From NCBI GenBank assembly GCA_934754425.1, contig CAKVIN010000036.1, positions 1-5,886 of the forward strand: a stretch of DNA of 5,886 bases. The letters run 5' to 3'. Position 1 is the stretch's first letter. Each line of letters starts with the position of its first letter. The notes beneath the pieces were generated by a model that saw only the letters and a list, made by a program, of their open reading frames with translations, ran no database searches and was not told the DNA's origin. The position numbers and the translations under genes are program-made. Source of the DNA: an uncultured Candidatus Melainabacteria bacterium. Lineage in GTDB: Bacteria; Cyanobacteriota; Vampirovibrionia; Gastranaerophilales; Gastranaerophilaceae. This document shows, in pieces, positions 1-4,949 of this stretch.

Positions 1-2
1 TG

Positions 3-47
3 AAACGGCAGGAAAACTGTCTTGAATTAGATTTAGAAAAGGAGTGA
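3..47 (+). CDS. possible C-terminal end of an upstream gene (partial)
   Basis: The third frame is open from the window edge to a TGA at 45-47 and reads as a charged tail ending ELDLEKE. The stop lies just before the TTG start proposed for the next gene, with the ribosome binding site of that gene inside this tail, which is a common layout in this window. Only 14 codons are visible. A second frame is also open from the edge, to a TGA at 23-25, so the frame choice is uncertain and no function can be given. Confidence 0.3.
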   Translation, partial: KRQENCLELDLEKE

Positions 48-52
48 TGCTT

Positions 53-868
53 TTGGTACAAGGTATTAAAACGTACAGACAGAAAGATGGTATTGATATT
101 TTGAAGGTTTTTCTAAAGCCTACAAAAAACTTCCCAGAGGGTAGAAATTATTTCTACACAGATGTAATTGCAGAGCCTTTAGTTAATCAATATTGTTGGT
201 ATCTTGAAAGTTCAGGTATTAAAAACACTAAAGTGTATGTAATGAGCCATGGAACTGGTGGTGCAGATGCAAATAGAATTCTATTTCATAGAGAGCTTTA
301 TAAGATATATTCAGGGGTAGATGCAGGTGATTTAATTATTGACCATATGTCTATGGTAGAGTTTGATAACATCGATAAAAACCTTAATCTAGTAGGTTAT
401 CAGCAAAATACATATAACAGATTTCAAAAAGGGTATCAGATAACAGATAATCGTAAATATGGTGCAGATTTATATTTTATTCCTACTATAGGTATTGAGG
501 CTAAAAACTACAGACCTTATGGTTGTAAGCATACAAGAGAAGATGAAGCTTGTATATTACAAAGAAAGCTTGAGACAGAGTGGTTACAAGAGCAATTAGG
601 TTCTGATATATACAATTTTGATTTACTTGAGTATCGCAGGGGTAGTTTAGATATTCTCGATTTAGAGCGTACAGGTCAGATTTCTCATGAAGAAGCAAAC
701 TACAGACATATCTTAAAATATGCAGATAATGCTTGGTACTATCTTAGATATAATCTTGAGGACTTCTTCAAAGAGCATCATATCCCAGTTCCAGAGTATT
801 CTTTAGACGATGAGGGTTATATGATTGATAAAATTACCGGTAAGAAGCTTTGTCCTTTCTACAAGTAA
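53..868 (+). CDS. HNH homing-type endonuclease (I-HmuI-like)
   Basis: Probable free-standing DNA nicking or cleaving endonuclease of the HNH superfamily. About residues 79-122 carry the pattern HR...(I)DH...DN...NL...QQN..N. D97-H98, N110 and N119 have the same spacing (12, then 9) as I recall for the active site of phage intron enzyme I-HmuI (D74-H75, N87, N96), so the catalytic centre looks intact. The remaining C-terminal half (to residue 271) is not recognised; such enzymes usually carry their DNA-binding modules there. Start: in-frame GTG 44 and ATG 47 overlap or abut the AAAGGAG at 38-44, whereas TTG 53 lies 8 bases after it, so TTG is preferred. Two copies of the CAGGGGTAG repeat lie inside the gene (312, 637), the first encoding SGV just before the DH motif and the second RGS. 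No intron or intein is evident nearby, so it is best read as a solitary mobile or accessory nuclease. Confidence 0.75.
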   Translation: MVQGIKTYRQKDGIDILKVFLKPTKNFPEGRNYFYTDVIAEPLVNQYCWYLESSGIKNTKVYVMSHGTGGADANRILFHRELYKIYSGVDAGDLIIDHMSMVEFDNIDKNLNLVGYQQNTYNRFQKGYQITDNRKYGADLYFIPTIGIEAKNYRPYGCKHTREDEACILQRKLETEWLQEQLGSDIYNFDLLEYRRGSLDILDLERTGQISHEEANYRHILKYADNAWYYLRYNLEDFFKEHHIPVPEYSLDDEGYMIDKITGKKLCPFYK

Positions 869-925
869 TGTTTTGTATTTAAGTTATTCAAGTTATTAAA
901 GTTTTTACTTTATTATAAAAATCTC

Positions 926-970
926 AAATTATTCTTTGCAGAGCGGAGGAAGTCTGCTTTGCAATAATTT
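926..970 (+). other. stem-loop in the 868-1047 spacer, sharing a 15-mer with 3598-3612
   Basis: An 8-base outer arm (926-933, AAATTATT) pairs with 963-970 (AATAATTT). Inside it GCAGA (938-942) pairs with TCTGC (953-957) around a purine-rich loop GCGGAGGAAG. There is no U-run after the outer stem, so it is not a standard terminator. The first 15 bases, AAATTATTCTTTGCA, recur exactly at 3598-3612, where another stem-loop follows. The element lies between the nuclease and the small membrane protein gene and could be a leader RNA structure or a protein-binding site. Confidence 0.45.
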
Positions 971-1047
971 AGGAAAGGAGCTAAAACCTAGTTTAGTTTT
1001 CTAGTTAACATTTAGATTATTATTTTTTATTTAAGGAGGTGCGTCTT

Positions 1048-1284
1048 ATGAATAAGACCGTCAAGAAGGTGTTCATGTTAATCGCTGTTTTAGTTGTTAT
1101 TTTTATTGCATGGCAGTTGGTGTTTGGAGATGGTGGTATCTTAAAGGTAGGTTACAATGCTATTGTCAATGGTATTAATGGTCAGTGGGCTAAGGTGGCT
1201 GGTAAAGGTCAGAGTTTATTACCTACTTGGGAGACTACAGGAGCTTCAGATAATGGGCAGGGTTTTGATATCAAAACAGAGTAG
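1048..1284 (+). CDS. small single-pass membrane protein, unknown function
   Basis: A 78-residue protein not recognised as a named family. A basic N-terminus (KTVKK) is followed by one strong hydrophobic segment at about residues 7-27, ending in WQLVFGDGG. The remaining 50 residues are polar and Gly/Asn/Gln-rich with two Trp residues, and are predicted to lie outside the membrane on the positive-inside rule. Start: ATG 1048 is 8 bases from a near-perfect TTAAGGAGGT (1031-1040); the longer reading from GTG 1039 would begin inside this ribosome binding site and is rejected. An intrinsic terminator follows 23 bases after the stop, so it can be a monocistronic message. The small size and single helix are compatible with a phage or conjugation membrane component, but nothing in the sequence proves that. 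Confidence 0.7.
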   Translation: MNKTVKKVFMLIAVLVVIFIAWQLVFGDGGILKVGYNAIVNGINGQWAKVAGKGQSLLPTWETTGASDNGQGFDIKTE

Positions 1285-1308
1285 TAATTAAATATTTCTA
1301 GTTATTCA

Positions 1309-1343
1309 GGGGTAGCTCATCTAGTTTTTGAGTTACCTTTTTT
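1309..1343 (+). terminator. intrinsic terminator built on a CAGGGGTAG copy
   Basis: GGTAGCTCA (1311-1319) pairs with TGAGTTACC (1329-1337) over 9 pairs including one G-U, with a 9-base loop, followed directly by six T (1338-1343). The left arm is the 3' part of the repeat copy at 1307-1315. The next gene starts only 24 bases after the T-run, with no room for a full promoter between them, so either the terminator leaks or acts as an attenuator, or a promoter overlaps it. Confidence 0.8.
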
Positions 1344-1367
1344 CTATAGAAGGGAGATTGATAGTAA

Positions 1368-1946
1368 ATGAAATTTTGGAAAATAGCTTATGGTATTTCA
1401 TTCTTTTTAATTTTAGTAGGGGTAGTTAAATGTCTTATCCCTAAGTCGTATGATTGTGAGCAAGTAGATAAATACATATATGCACAAGGTAATATCTCCG
1501 ATGAAGAGATAGCTCGAGCAGAGAATTATGTTGAAGCATTACCTAATGAGTTACTAAGTTATTTCACTGATAAAGATTGGAAAGTAATAATAACTGATAA
1601 TATTGATGGAGATGTGATTGGTAGGACAATACCAGTAGATAAAGTAGTTCTAATCAAGCAGGGGTATGTTTTACAAGCCTTATGGCATGAGTTTGGACAT
1701 ATGTATCTGATGAACCATCCATATGGTAGTGATTTCGATGATTTATATAAAGAGGAAGGTAAAGCATTGATAACAGCTTTTTACGGAGAAGATGATGTAA
1801 AGTATTGGCTAGAAGATGAAACAGAATATTTTTGTCAGGCATTTCAAACAGTCAGAATTGTAAATGAGCAGGTTTCAGGGGTAGCACCAAAGACCTATGC
1901 TTACTTTGCAGATATATTCAACCAGTTGTACAGTCAGGAGAAGTAA
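1368..1946 (+). CDS. membrane-anchored zinc metalloprotease, ATLF/PPEP-like (M34-type)
   Basis: Predicted extracytoplasmic zinc peptidase of 192 residues. Residues about 5-25 form a hydrophobic signal-anchor; C22 is preceded by VVK, not a proper lipobox. The catalytic motif is HEFGH, with H107, E108 and H111. Downstream, Y146 and E153 (in the stretch ending DETEYFCQAF) are 7 apart, the same Tyr-to-Glu spacing I recall for anthrax lethal factor (Y728/E735) and Clostridioides PPEP-1, making E153 the likely third zinc ligand. The segment YFTDKDWKVIITD resembles YFTGENWQVKVID in the lipoprotein gene at 5459, so the two are probably paralogues. ATG 1368 follows AGGGAG (1351-1356). Its stop is 2 bases before the next start, indicating one operon with the two mini-genes. 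The substrate is unknown. Family assignment rests on motif spacing only; another gluzincin family is possible. Confidence 0.72.
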   Translation: MKFWKIAYGISFFLILVGVVKCLIPKSYDCEQVDKYIYAQGNISDEEIARAENYVEALPNELLSYFTDKDWKVIITDNIDGDVIGRTIPVDKVVLIKQGYVLQALWHEFGHMYLMNHPYGSDFDDLYKEEGKALITAFYGEDDVKYWLEDETEYFCQAFQTVRIVNEQVSGVAPKTYAYFADIFNQLYSQEK

Positions 1947-1948
1947 TT

Positions 1949-2074
1949 ATGGAGTTAAAATACATTAATAAGGATAACATAGATATTTACATAAATGGTA
2001 TTTTTAAATATAGAGTTACCAGTGAACAAATGACAAGGTTATTAGTGTTATGTAAGGAGATATTAGATATATGA
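1949..2074 (+). CDS. 41-residue mini-protein, unknown
   Basis: A short gene supported by context: ATG 1949 lies 8 bases after CAGGAG (1935-1940), which is inside the end of the metalloprotease gene, and its TGA overlaps the next ATG (ATGA, 2071-2074). The protein has a beta-like first half (DIYINGIFKYRVT) and a helical second half (SEQMTRLLVLCKEILDI). No family is recognised. Tight coupling on both sides suggests co-expression with the protease. Confidence 0.6.
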   Translation: MELKYINKDNIDIYINGIFKYRVTSEQMTRLLVLCKEILDI

Positions 2075-2220
2075 TTCAGGTCGAAAAAATAGGTGATATG
2101 CTTGTAGTAAGTAAAAATGGAAAGTATTCAGGGGTAGTTACTCCAGATGAAATCATCAATTACCTTATAAGCCACCCCGACAAATTAAATGAAATAGTAG
2201 AAGAAATAAAGTCAGCATAA
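2071..2220 (+). CDS. 49-residue mini-protein, unknown
   Basis: The ATG overlaps the preceding stop by 4 bases (ATGA), and AAGGAG sits at 2054-2059, an 11-base spacing. The protein has a short beta-like N-terminal half (KIGDMLVVSKNGKYSGVV) and an acidic helical C-terminal half (PDEIINYLISH...EIVEEIKSA). The repeat copy at 2129-2137 encodes SGV. The stop codon is inside the loop of the terminator, marking the end of the metalloprotease operon. No family is recognised. Confidence 0.62.
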   Translation: MIQVEKIGDMLVVSKNGKYSGVVTPDEIINYLISHPDKLNEIVEEIKSA

Positions 2221-2238
2221 AGCTGGCTTTTTCTTTTG
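2208..2238 (+). terminator. intrinsic terminator of the 1368-2220 operon
   Basis: AAAGTCAGC (2208-2216) pairs with GCTGGCTTT (2222-2230) with one U-G pair and a 5-base loop, followed by a T-rich tail TTCTTTTG. The left arm overlaps the last codons of the mini-gene. Unlike the terminators at 1309 and 4835, this one does not use the CAGGGGTAG repeat. Confidence 0.8.
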
Positions 2239-2284
2239 TTTAGAGGTATCATACACAACAAAACTACAAAGGGGAGCATAAAAT

Positions 2285-2695
2285 ATGTGTTACATTGAAC
2301 TTAGCAAAGGTAGATATTATAAAGGTTTTGATTCCTGTATCAAAATAGAGCAGGTAGGTATTACAGCTATTGAAATTATAGATAATACTGAATACACTTA
2401 TTTCTTAGAGCATTGCACTTTTGATGAAGCAAAAGCTCTTCTCAGGGGTAGCAATAAATCAGGTTACACCATGAGTTTTTATAAAATGAGTCAGGATATG
2501 TATAACACAAGACTCATAAGATTTGTAAATCAGATAGCCACAAACTATAAAGATTTTACCCTTACAGATAAAAGTAAGATTATCACAGGTAAGTTTGCAG
2601 TATTAGGCTGTTTCAGGGGTAGTTTAAGTCTTTCCTCTGAAGCATTTTCTCATAAAATAATTCAAATCCACGCAACAAAGCACTCCAGTCTGTAG
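2285..2695 (+). CDS. unknown 136-residue protein
   Basis: ATG 2285 lies 8 bases after GGGGAG (2271-2276), in a spacer just after the upstream terminator, so a separate promoter is expected but none is clear. The protein begins MCYIELSKGRYYKGFD and is mixed alpha/beta in composition, with no signal peptide or membrane segment and no motif I recognise. Two repeat copies lie in it (2443 and 2614), both encoding RGS. The last 25 residues after the second copy are serine- and histidine-rich and look less protein-like than the rest; a change of the C-terminus by acquisition of the repeat is possible but not shown. It is followed by a 1-kb non-coding region. Confidence 0.6.
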   Translation: MCYIELSKGRYYKGFDSCIKIEQVGITAIEIIDNTEYTYFLEHCTFDEAKALLRGSNKSGYTMSFYKMSQDMYNTRLIRFVNQIATNYKDFTLTDKSKIITGKFAVLGCFRGSLSLSSEAFSHKIIQIHATKHSSL

Positions 2696-2848
2696 AGGAA
2701 CTGTGATATAAAGTCCAAAACAAGCAGTTATTTTAGACTACAACAAGTCTTGTACGACTTATACCAGTTATTAGCAGATTTAAACCAAAGCCATCAATCG
2801 AGTAGTTATCTAACTATAACAGGTAGTCTATTTATCACAAGTTAAAAG

Positions 2849-2878
2849 ATTTCATAGATTAAAAATAATATATGAAAT
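2849..2878. repeat. 8-base perfect inverted repeat
   Basis: ATTTCATA at 2849-2856 and TATGAAAT at 2871-2878 are exact reverse complements separated by 14 A/T-rich bases. There is no U-run, so it is not a terminator. It could be a dyad operator or an RNA hairpin in the gene-free region. In such AT-rich DNA an 8-base dyad could also occur by chance. Confidence 0.4.
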
Positions 2879-2979
2879 TATGTAGACTTTTCTGGAGTAA
2901 AATCAATTAAGTTTATTTAAATATTTTTAACATTCTCAGGGGTAGTTAAGAAGGCTTCAGCCTTATTTCTAAGACATAA

Positions 2980-3345
2980 TTAAAAAGATACCTTAGATTA
3001 TCTCTTTTAGTTTTCTCAGCCATTACTTTTAAGAAATAAGTAAAACTGTTGTGTAGTTTAACTCTTTTAGATTTAATTATCTTGTAGACCTCTTATTTCT
3101 TGTAGGCACAAGTAAAACTGTTCCTTGAGTTCATCTCTTTTAGAAATTATTTCTGAGTTAAAAAGTAAACTGTTGTCAAGACTATCTCTTTTAGAAATTA
3201 TCTTTTTGTAGATTTTATTTTTCTTGTAGGAATAAGTAAAAGAGATGTCCGAGTTTAACTCTTTTAGAAATTTTTATTGTTTTTTCAGTAAAAGAGCTGA
3301 GTTAAAAAGTAAACTGTTGTCGAGTTCATCTCTTTTAGAAATTCT
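2980..3345 (+). repeat. imperfect tandem array, six units ending CTCTTTTAG
   Basis: The exact 9-mer CTCTTTTAG occurs at 3002, 3062, 3135, 3186, 3259 and 3330, spacings 60, 73, 51, 73 and 71. In units 2-6 it is preceded by AGTAAA 22-24 bases upstream, usually within AGTAAA(A)CTGTTGT and then GAGTT. Several units can fold: TAAAAGAG (3237-3244) pairs with CTCTTTTA (3259-3266), AACT pairs with AGTT around a GTTGTCG-type loop, and AAGAAATAAG (3031-3040) is an exact reverse complement of 3092-3101. A second direct repeat, CTTGTAGG plus AAGTAAAA, appears at 3099 and 3222. The variable spacing and degeneracy exclude CRISPR. Iterons or a protein-binding array are the simplest readings; a tandem structured RNA is the alternative. 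Confidence 0.6.
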
Positions 3346-3597
3346 TTCATTTTATAGTTCATTCTTATTCTCAGTCCAAAAATAATTCCCACTATAGATT
3401 ACACCAGTGAACTTTAGAAATTAGGTCAAAATCAATATCAAATAAATTCTTGTAGTTATATAAATTCTAGGTCTTTCAGGGGTAGTTCCAGAGGCTCTTA
3501 GCCCACACCCTACAATTCTGTGCAACAACCACTCAACATCCCAAATTAAGCCAATATCAATATATTTCCAAACCTGTGACTCAAATAATGGCATTTA

Positions 3598-3636
3598 AAA
3601 TTATTCTTTGCAAACGCAGAGATACTGTCATTTGCA
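3598..3636 (+). other. second copy of the AAATTATTCTTTGCA element with stem-loop
   Basis: The 15 bases at 3598-3612 are identical to 926-940. TGCAAA (3609-3614) pairs with TTTGCA (3631-3636). As at the first copy, it lies in a spacer upstream of a gene start, about 120-130 bases before the start codon, which suggests a shared regulatory element for two transcription units. Confidence 0.4.
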
Positions 3637-3729
3637 GTTCCAGCAACCTTTGATTTTATTTAAAGTTTTGCACAGTTCTGTAGAGCAAAAGTTATCTTTT
3701 TAAAATATTTGAAAGGCAGGTACAAAAAC

Positions 3730-3813
3730 ATGAAGTTAAAAAGCAATAAGCAAAGTCTGGATGAGCCAAAGAAATACAGCATAGCTTTCTCACCCAAAAA
3801 CATTGAAAAGTGA
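3730..3813 (+). CDS. 27-residue mini-gene or leader peptide, unknown
   Basis: A short basic reading frame (MKLKSNKQSLDEPKKY...) starting at ATG 3730, 9 bases after AAAGGCAGG, and ending in TGA 3811-3813, which overlaps the next GTG (GTGA, 3810-3813). The next gene lacks a clear ribosome binding site of its own, so this frame may mainly serve to couple translation. The coding claim rests on context only. Confidence 0.42.
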   Translation: MKLKSNKQSLDEPKKYSIAFSPKNIEK

Positions 3814-3992
3814 AAAGTAGATTACAATTCGACAGTATAGATTACATAGAGGTATCTGATATTTTAGATGTTGCAGGTAGAGCTATGGGTGAAGAGGTAT
3901 CAGTAGTTTACATGTATGATAGAGGCGATTTAATTCTAAATGAGGAGCCTATGAGTAGAAGTGCAGTTAAGTTATTTGAATATTTGTTGTAA
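3810..3992 (+). CDS. 60-residue acidic small protein, unknown
   Basis: Starts at a GTG overlapping the preceding stop by 4 bases; no strong ribosome binding site is seen, consistent with translational coupling. The protein is acidic, with a pattern of beta strands and a short helix (DSIDYIEVSDILDVAGRAMGEEVSVVY begins it in part), and no recognised family. Its stop is 3 bases before a CAGGGGTAG copy (3996-4004), which lies in the short gap before the next gene. Confidence 0.5.
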   Translation: MKSRLQFDSIDYIEVSDILDVAGRAMGEEVSVVYMYDRGDLILNEEPMSRSAVKLFEYLL

Positions 3993-4035
3993 ACTCAGGG
4001 GTAGCTCTATTTTTTGTGAAGGAGATGATGTAATT

Positions 4036-4254
4036 ATGAAGATATATACGGAAAAATGCACAGGTAATCTAATTGTAGAGGATTTAGATGATGGAATAGT
4101 AGTGGTTCCAGCAGATACATACAGGAGTCAGCTACAAAAAATAACAGATTTAGAAACAGAATTATCAGCCACCCGACTAGTCTATCAAGAGGATATACAA
4201 GGACTTACAAGTCAGATAGAAGACCTAAAAGCTAGATTAGGTAAGTATGAATAA
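4036..4254 (+). CDS. 72-residue coiled-coil small protein, unknown
   Basis: ATG 4036 follows AAGGAG (4019-4024) by 11 bases; the frame is open further upstream, but that part overlaps the previous gene and has no ribosome binding site. The N-terminal 33 residues are beta-like (GNLIVEDLDDGIVVVPADTY). From about residue 34 to the end is a heptad-like helix with regularly spaced Leu/Ile (LQKITDLETELSA..., QGLTSQIEDLKARL), a probable coiled coil for oligomerisation. The stop overlaps the next possible ATG (4247) by 8 bases. No family is recognised. Confidence 0.66.
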   Translation: MKIYTEKCTGNLIVEDLDDGIVVVPADTYRSQLQKITDLETELSATRLVYQEDIQGLTSQIEDLKARLGKYE

Positions 4255-4459
4255 ATTTAAATCAGGGGTAGTTAAAATGCGAGATGATGAAAAGTTATTA
4301 AATGACCTTGCCAAGCAGGTGGAGGAATTAACCTTACTTCTAGGTACATTTATTCCAAAGCATAGTTTACTTGTAAGAAGCAAGGATTTATTAAAACAAT
4401 ATAGGGAGGCAATGGAAAATGATAGAAAGAAGAGAAAATCCAAGGATATTGATAGATGA
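4247..4459 (+). CDS. small helical, basic-tailed protein, unknown
   Basis: Up to 70 residues: helical (LLNDLAKQVEELTLLLGTF) with a very basic C-terminus (ENDRKKRKSKDIDR), perhaps nucleic-acid binding. Two starts are possible. ATG 4247 overlaps the preceding gene and has little ribosome binding site. ATG 4277 lies 8 bases after the AGGGG of the repeat copy at 4263-4271, whose GGGGT could pair with the 16S rRNA tail using one G-U pair. If ATG 4277 is used, the repeat doubles as a ribosome binding site and the protein has 60 residues. The end of the gene overlaps the PilZ gene by 41 bases in another frame. Confidence 0.6.
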   Translation: MNKFKSGVVKMRDDEKLLNDLAKQVEELTLLLGTFIPKHSLLVRSKDLLKQYREAMENDRKKRKSKDIDR

Positions 4460-4688
4460 AGATTGCACCATCTTCATCAGGGGTAGTTCTTTAAAAGCTC
4501 AGCTTCATGATATATCGGGAGCCGGTGTTTCTTTCTTTGTAGATGACAAGCATCCATATGAGGAAGCAAAACAATACGAAGAAGTTATAGGCTTTAGTAG
4601 TGACAGTTATTCAGGCTGTTGTGAGGTAGTTAGGGTGGATACTTTCAATACACTTGGAAAAGCACTTATAGGTTGTAGGAGGAGGTAA
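4419..4688 (+). CDS. PilZ-domain protein, probable c-di-GMP receptor
   Basis: An 89-residue protein made of a single PilZ domain. The N-terminal RRENPR supplies the RxxxR motif (R5, R9), and D31-I-S-G-A-G36 is the (D/N)xSxxG motif; together they form the c-di-GMP binding site in this family. Length is close to a minimal PilZ domain. ATG 4419 lies 9 bases after a strong GGGAGG (4404-4409) inside the preceding gene, with which it overlaps by 41 bases. The repeat copy at 4478-4486 encodes RGS between the two motifs without disturbing them. Its neighbours are small unknown proteins and no GGDEF or EAL gene is visible, so it would have to sense the c-di-GMP pool of the host. Confidence 0.8.
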   Translation: MIERRENPRILIDEDCTIFIRGSSLKAQLHDISGAGVSFFVDDKHPYEEAKQYEEVIGFSSDSYSGCCEVVRVDTFNTLGKALIGCRRR

Positions 4689-4690
4689 AT

Positions 4691-4841
4691 TTGAAAAATA
4701 TAGCTCAAGCTGGTATCAGAGATAGTAAACAAAGTATTAAAGCGAAAGGTAGCAAATCTAAAGTTGAATGATGCTATTAGCAAACCAGAGATTGGTGAGC
4801 TTGTAGAGCGAATTGATAAAATTGTAATCAATCAGGGGTAG
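4691..4841 (+). CDS. small gene, apparently frameshifted, or two overlapping mini-genes
   Basis: AGGAGGAGGT (4677-4686) is followed by TTG 4691, which opens 26 codons to TGA 4769-4771. The +1 frame is open from 4704 and reads more like a protein, ending NDAISKPEIGELVERIDKI and stopping at TAG 4839-4841, the TAG of a CAGGGGTAG copy. That frame has no start at the ribosome binding site, though a poor TTG exists at 4764. A +1 shift in the overlap (for example near AAAGCGAAA, 4739-4747) would give one protein of about 49 residues. This may be a true mutation, a sequencing error, a programmed shift or two mini-genes. No family is recognised. Confidence 0.45.
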
Positions 4842-4866
4842 TTCCAAGCGGAGCTACCTTTTTTAT
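4835..4866 (+). terminator. intrinsic terminator built on a CAGGGGTAG copy
   Basis: GGTAGTTCC (4837-4845) pairs with GGAGCTACC (4850-4858) over 9 pairs with one U-G, loop AAGC, then six T (4859-4864). The left arm is the repeat copy at 4833-4841, whose TAG also ends the preceding reading frame. It closes the 3730-4841 gene cluster. Confidence 0.85.
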
Positions 4867-4876
4867 TTAGAAATTT

Positions 4877-4903
4877 TTGAATTTGTAAATCTCAATCTAT
4901 ACT
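4877..4903 (+). promoter_or_regulatory. candidate sigma-A-type promoter
   Basis: TTGAAT (4877-4882) and TATACT (4898-4903) resemble -35 and -10 boxes but with a short 15-base spacer. The position is right: just after the terminator and about 45 bases before the next start codon. AT-rich DNA gives such matches by chance, hence the low confidence. Confidence 0.3.
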
Positions 4904-4949
4904 CTGAAATGATGCAGAAAATGTGATTACAGAAAGGAGAGCAAAAGAT

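Larger units (their letters stand above)
2696..3729 (+). other. 1-kb gene-free, repeat-rich AT-rich region
   Basis: All three forward frames are broken by frequent stops and no start with a ribosome binding site opens a convincing gene. Contents in order: hairpin AAGTC/GACTT at 2745-2760; 8-base inverted repeat ATTTCATA (2849-2856) / TATGAAAT (2871-2878); a repeat copy at 2937-2945 followed by a small AAGGC-TTCA-GCCTT hairpin; the six-unit tandem array at 2980-3345; a repeat copy at 3477-3485; and the 15-mer plus stem-loop at 3598-3636. A long AT-rich spacer with direct repeats inside a gene-dense element fits a replication origin, a partition or centromere site, or a block of structured RNA; none is proven. 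Confidence 0.55.

Noticed and set aside
501..698. Minus-strand reading frame inside the HNH gene, and similar ones at 1654-1842, 4237-4443, 4607-4831 and 5688-5882
   Set aside because: They lie antisense to well-supported genes, have no ribosome binding site and encode composition-biased peptides, so they are shadows.
1387..1433. Lipoprotein signal in the metalloprotease at 1368 (C22)
   Set aside because: The residues before C22 are VVK; Lys at -1 does not fit a lipobox, so a signal-anchor is more likely.
2939..2970. Terminator at the AAGGC-TTCA-GCCTT hairpin after the repeat copy at 2937
   Set aside because: The stem is only 5 pairs and the tail ATTTCT is weak; there is no gene end within 240 bases upstream.
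2980..3345. CRISPR array
   Set aside because: The repeats are degenerate, spacing varies from 51 to 73, no constant repeat with unique equal-length spacers is present, and no cas gene is visible.
2980..3345. Integron attC array
   Set aside because: Unit spacing is in a possible range, but no paired RYYYAAC/GTTRRRY core sites flank the units and there are no cassette genes between them.
3996..4016. Third repeat-based terminator (GGGGTAGCTC followed by TTTTTT)
   Set aside because: The T-run is present but no right arm complementary to GGTAGCTC lies between the repeat and the T-run.
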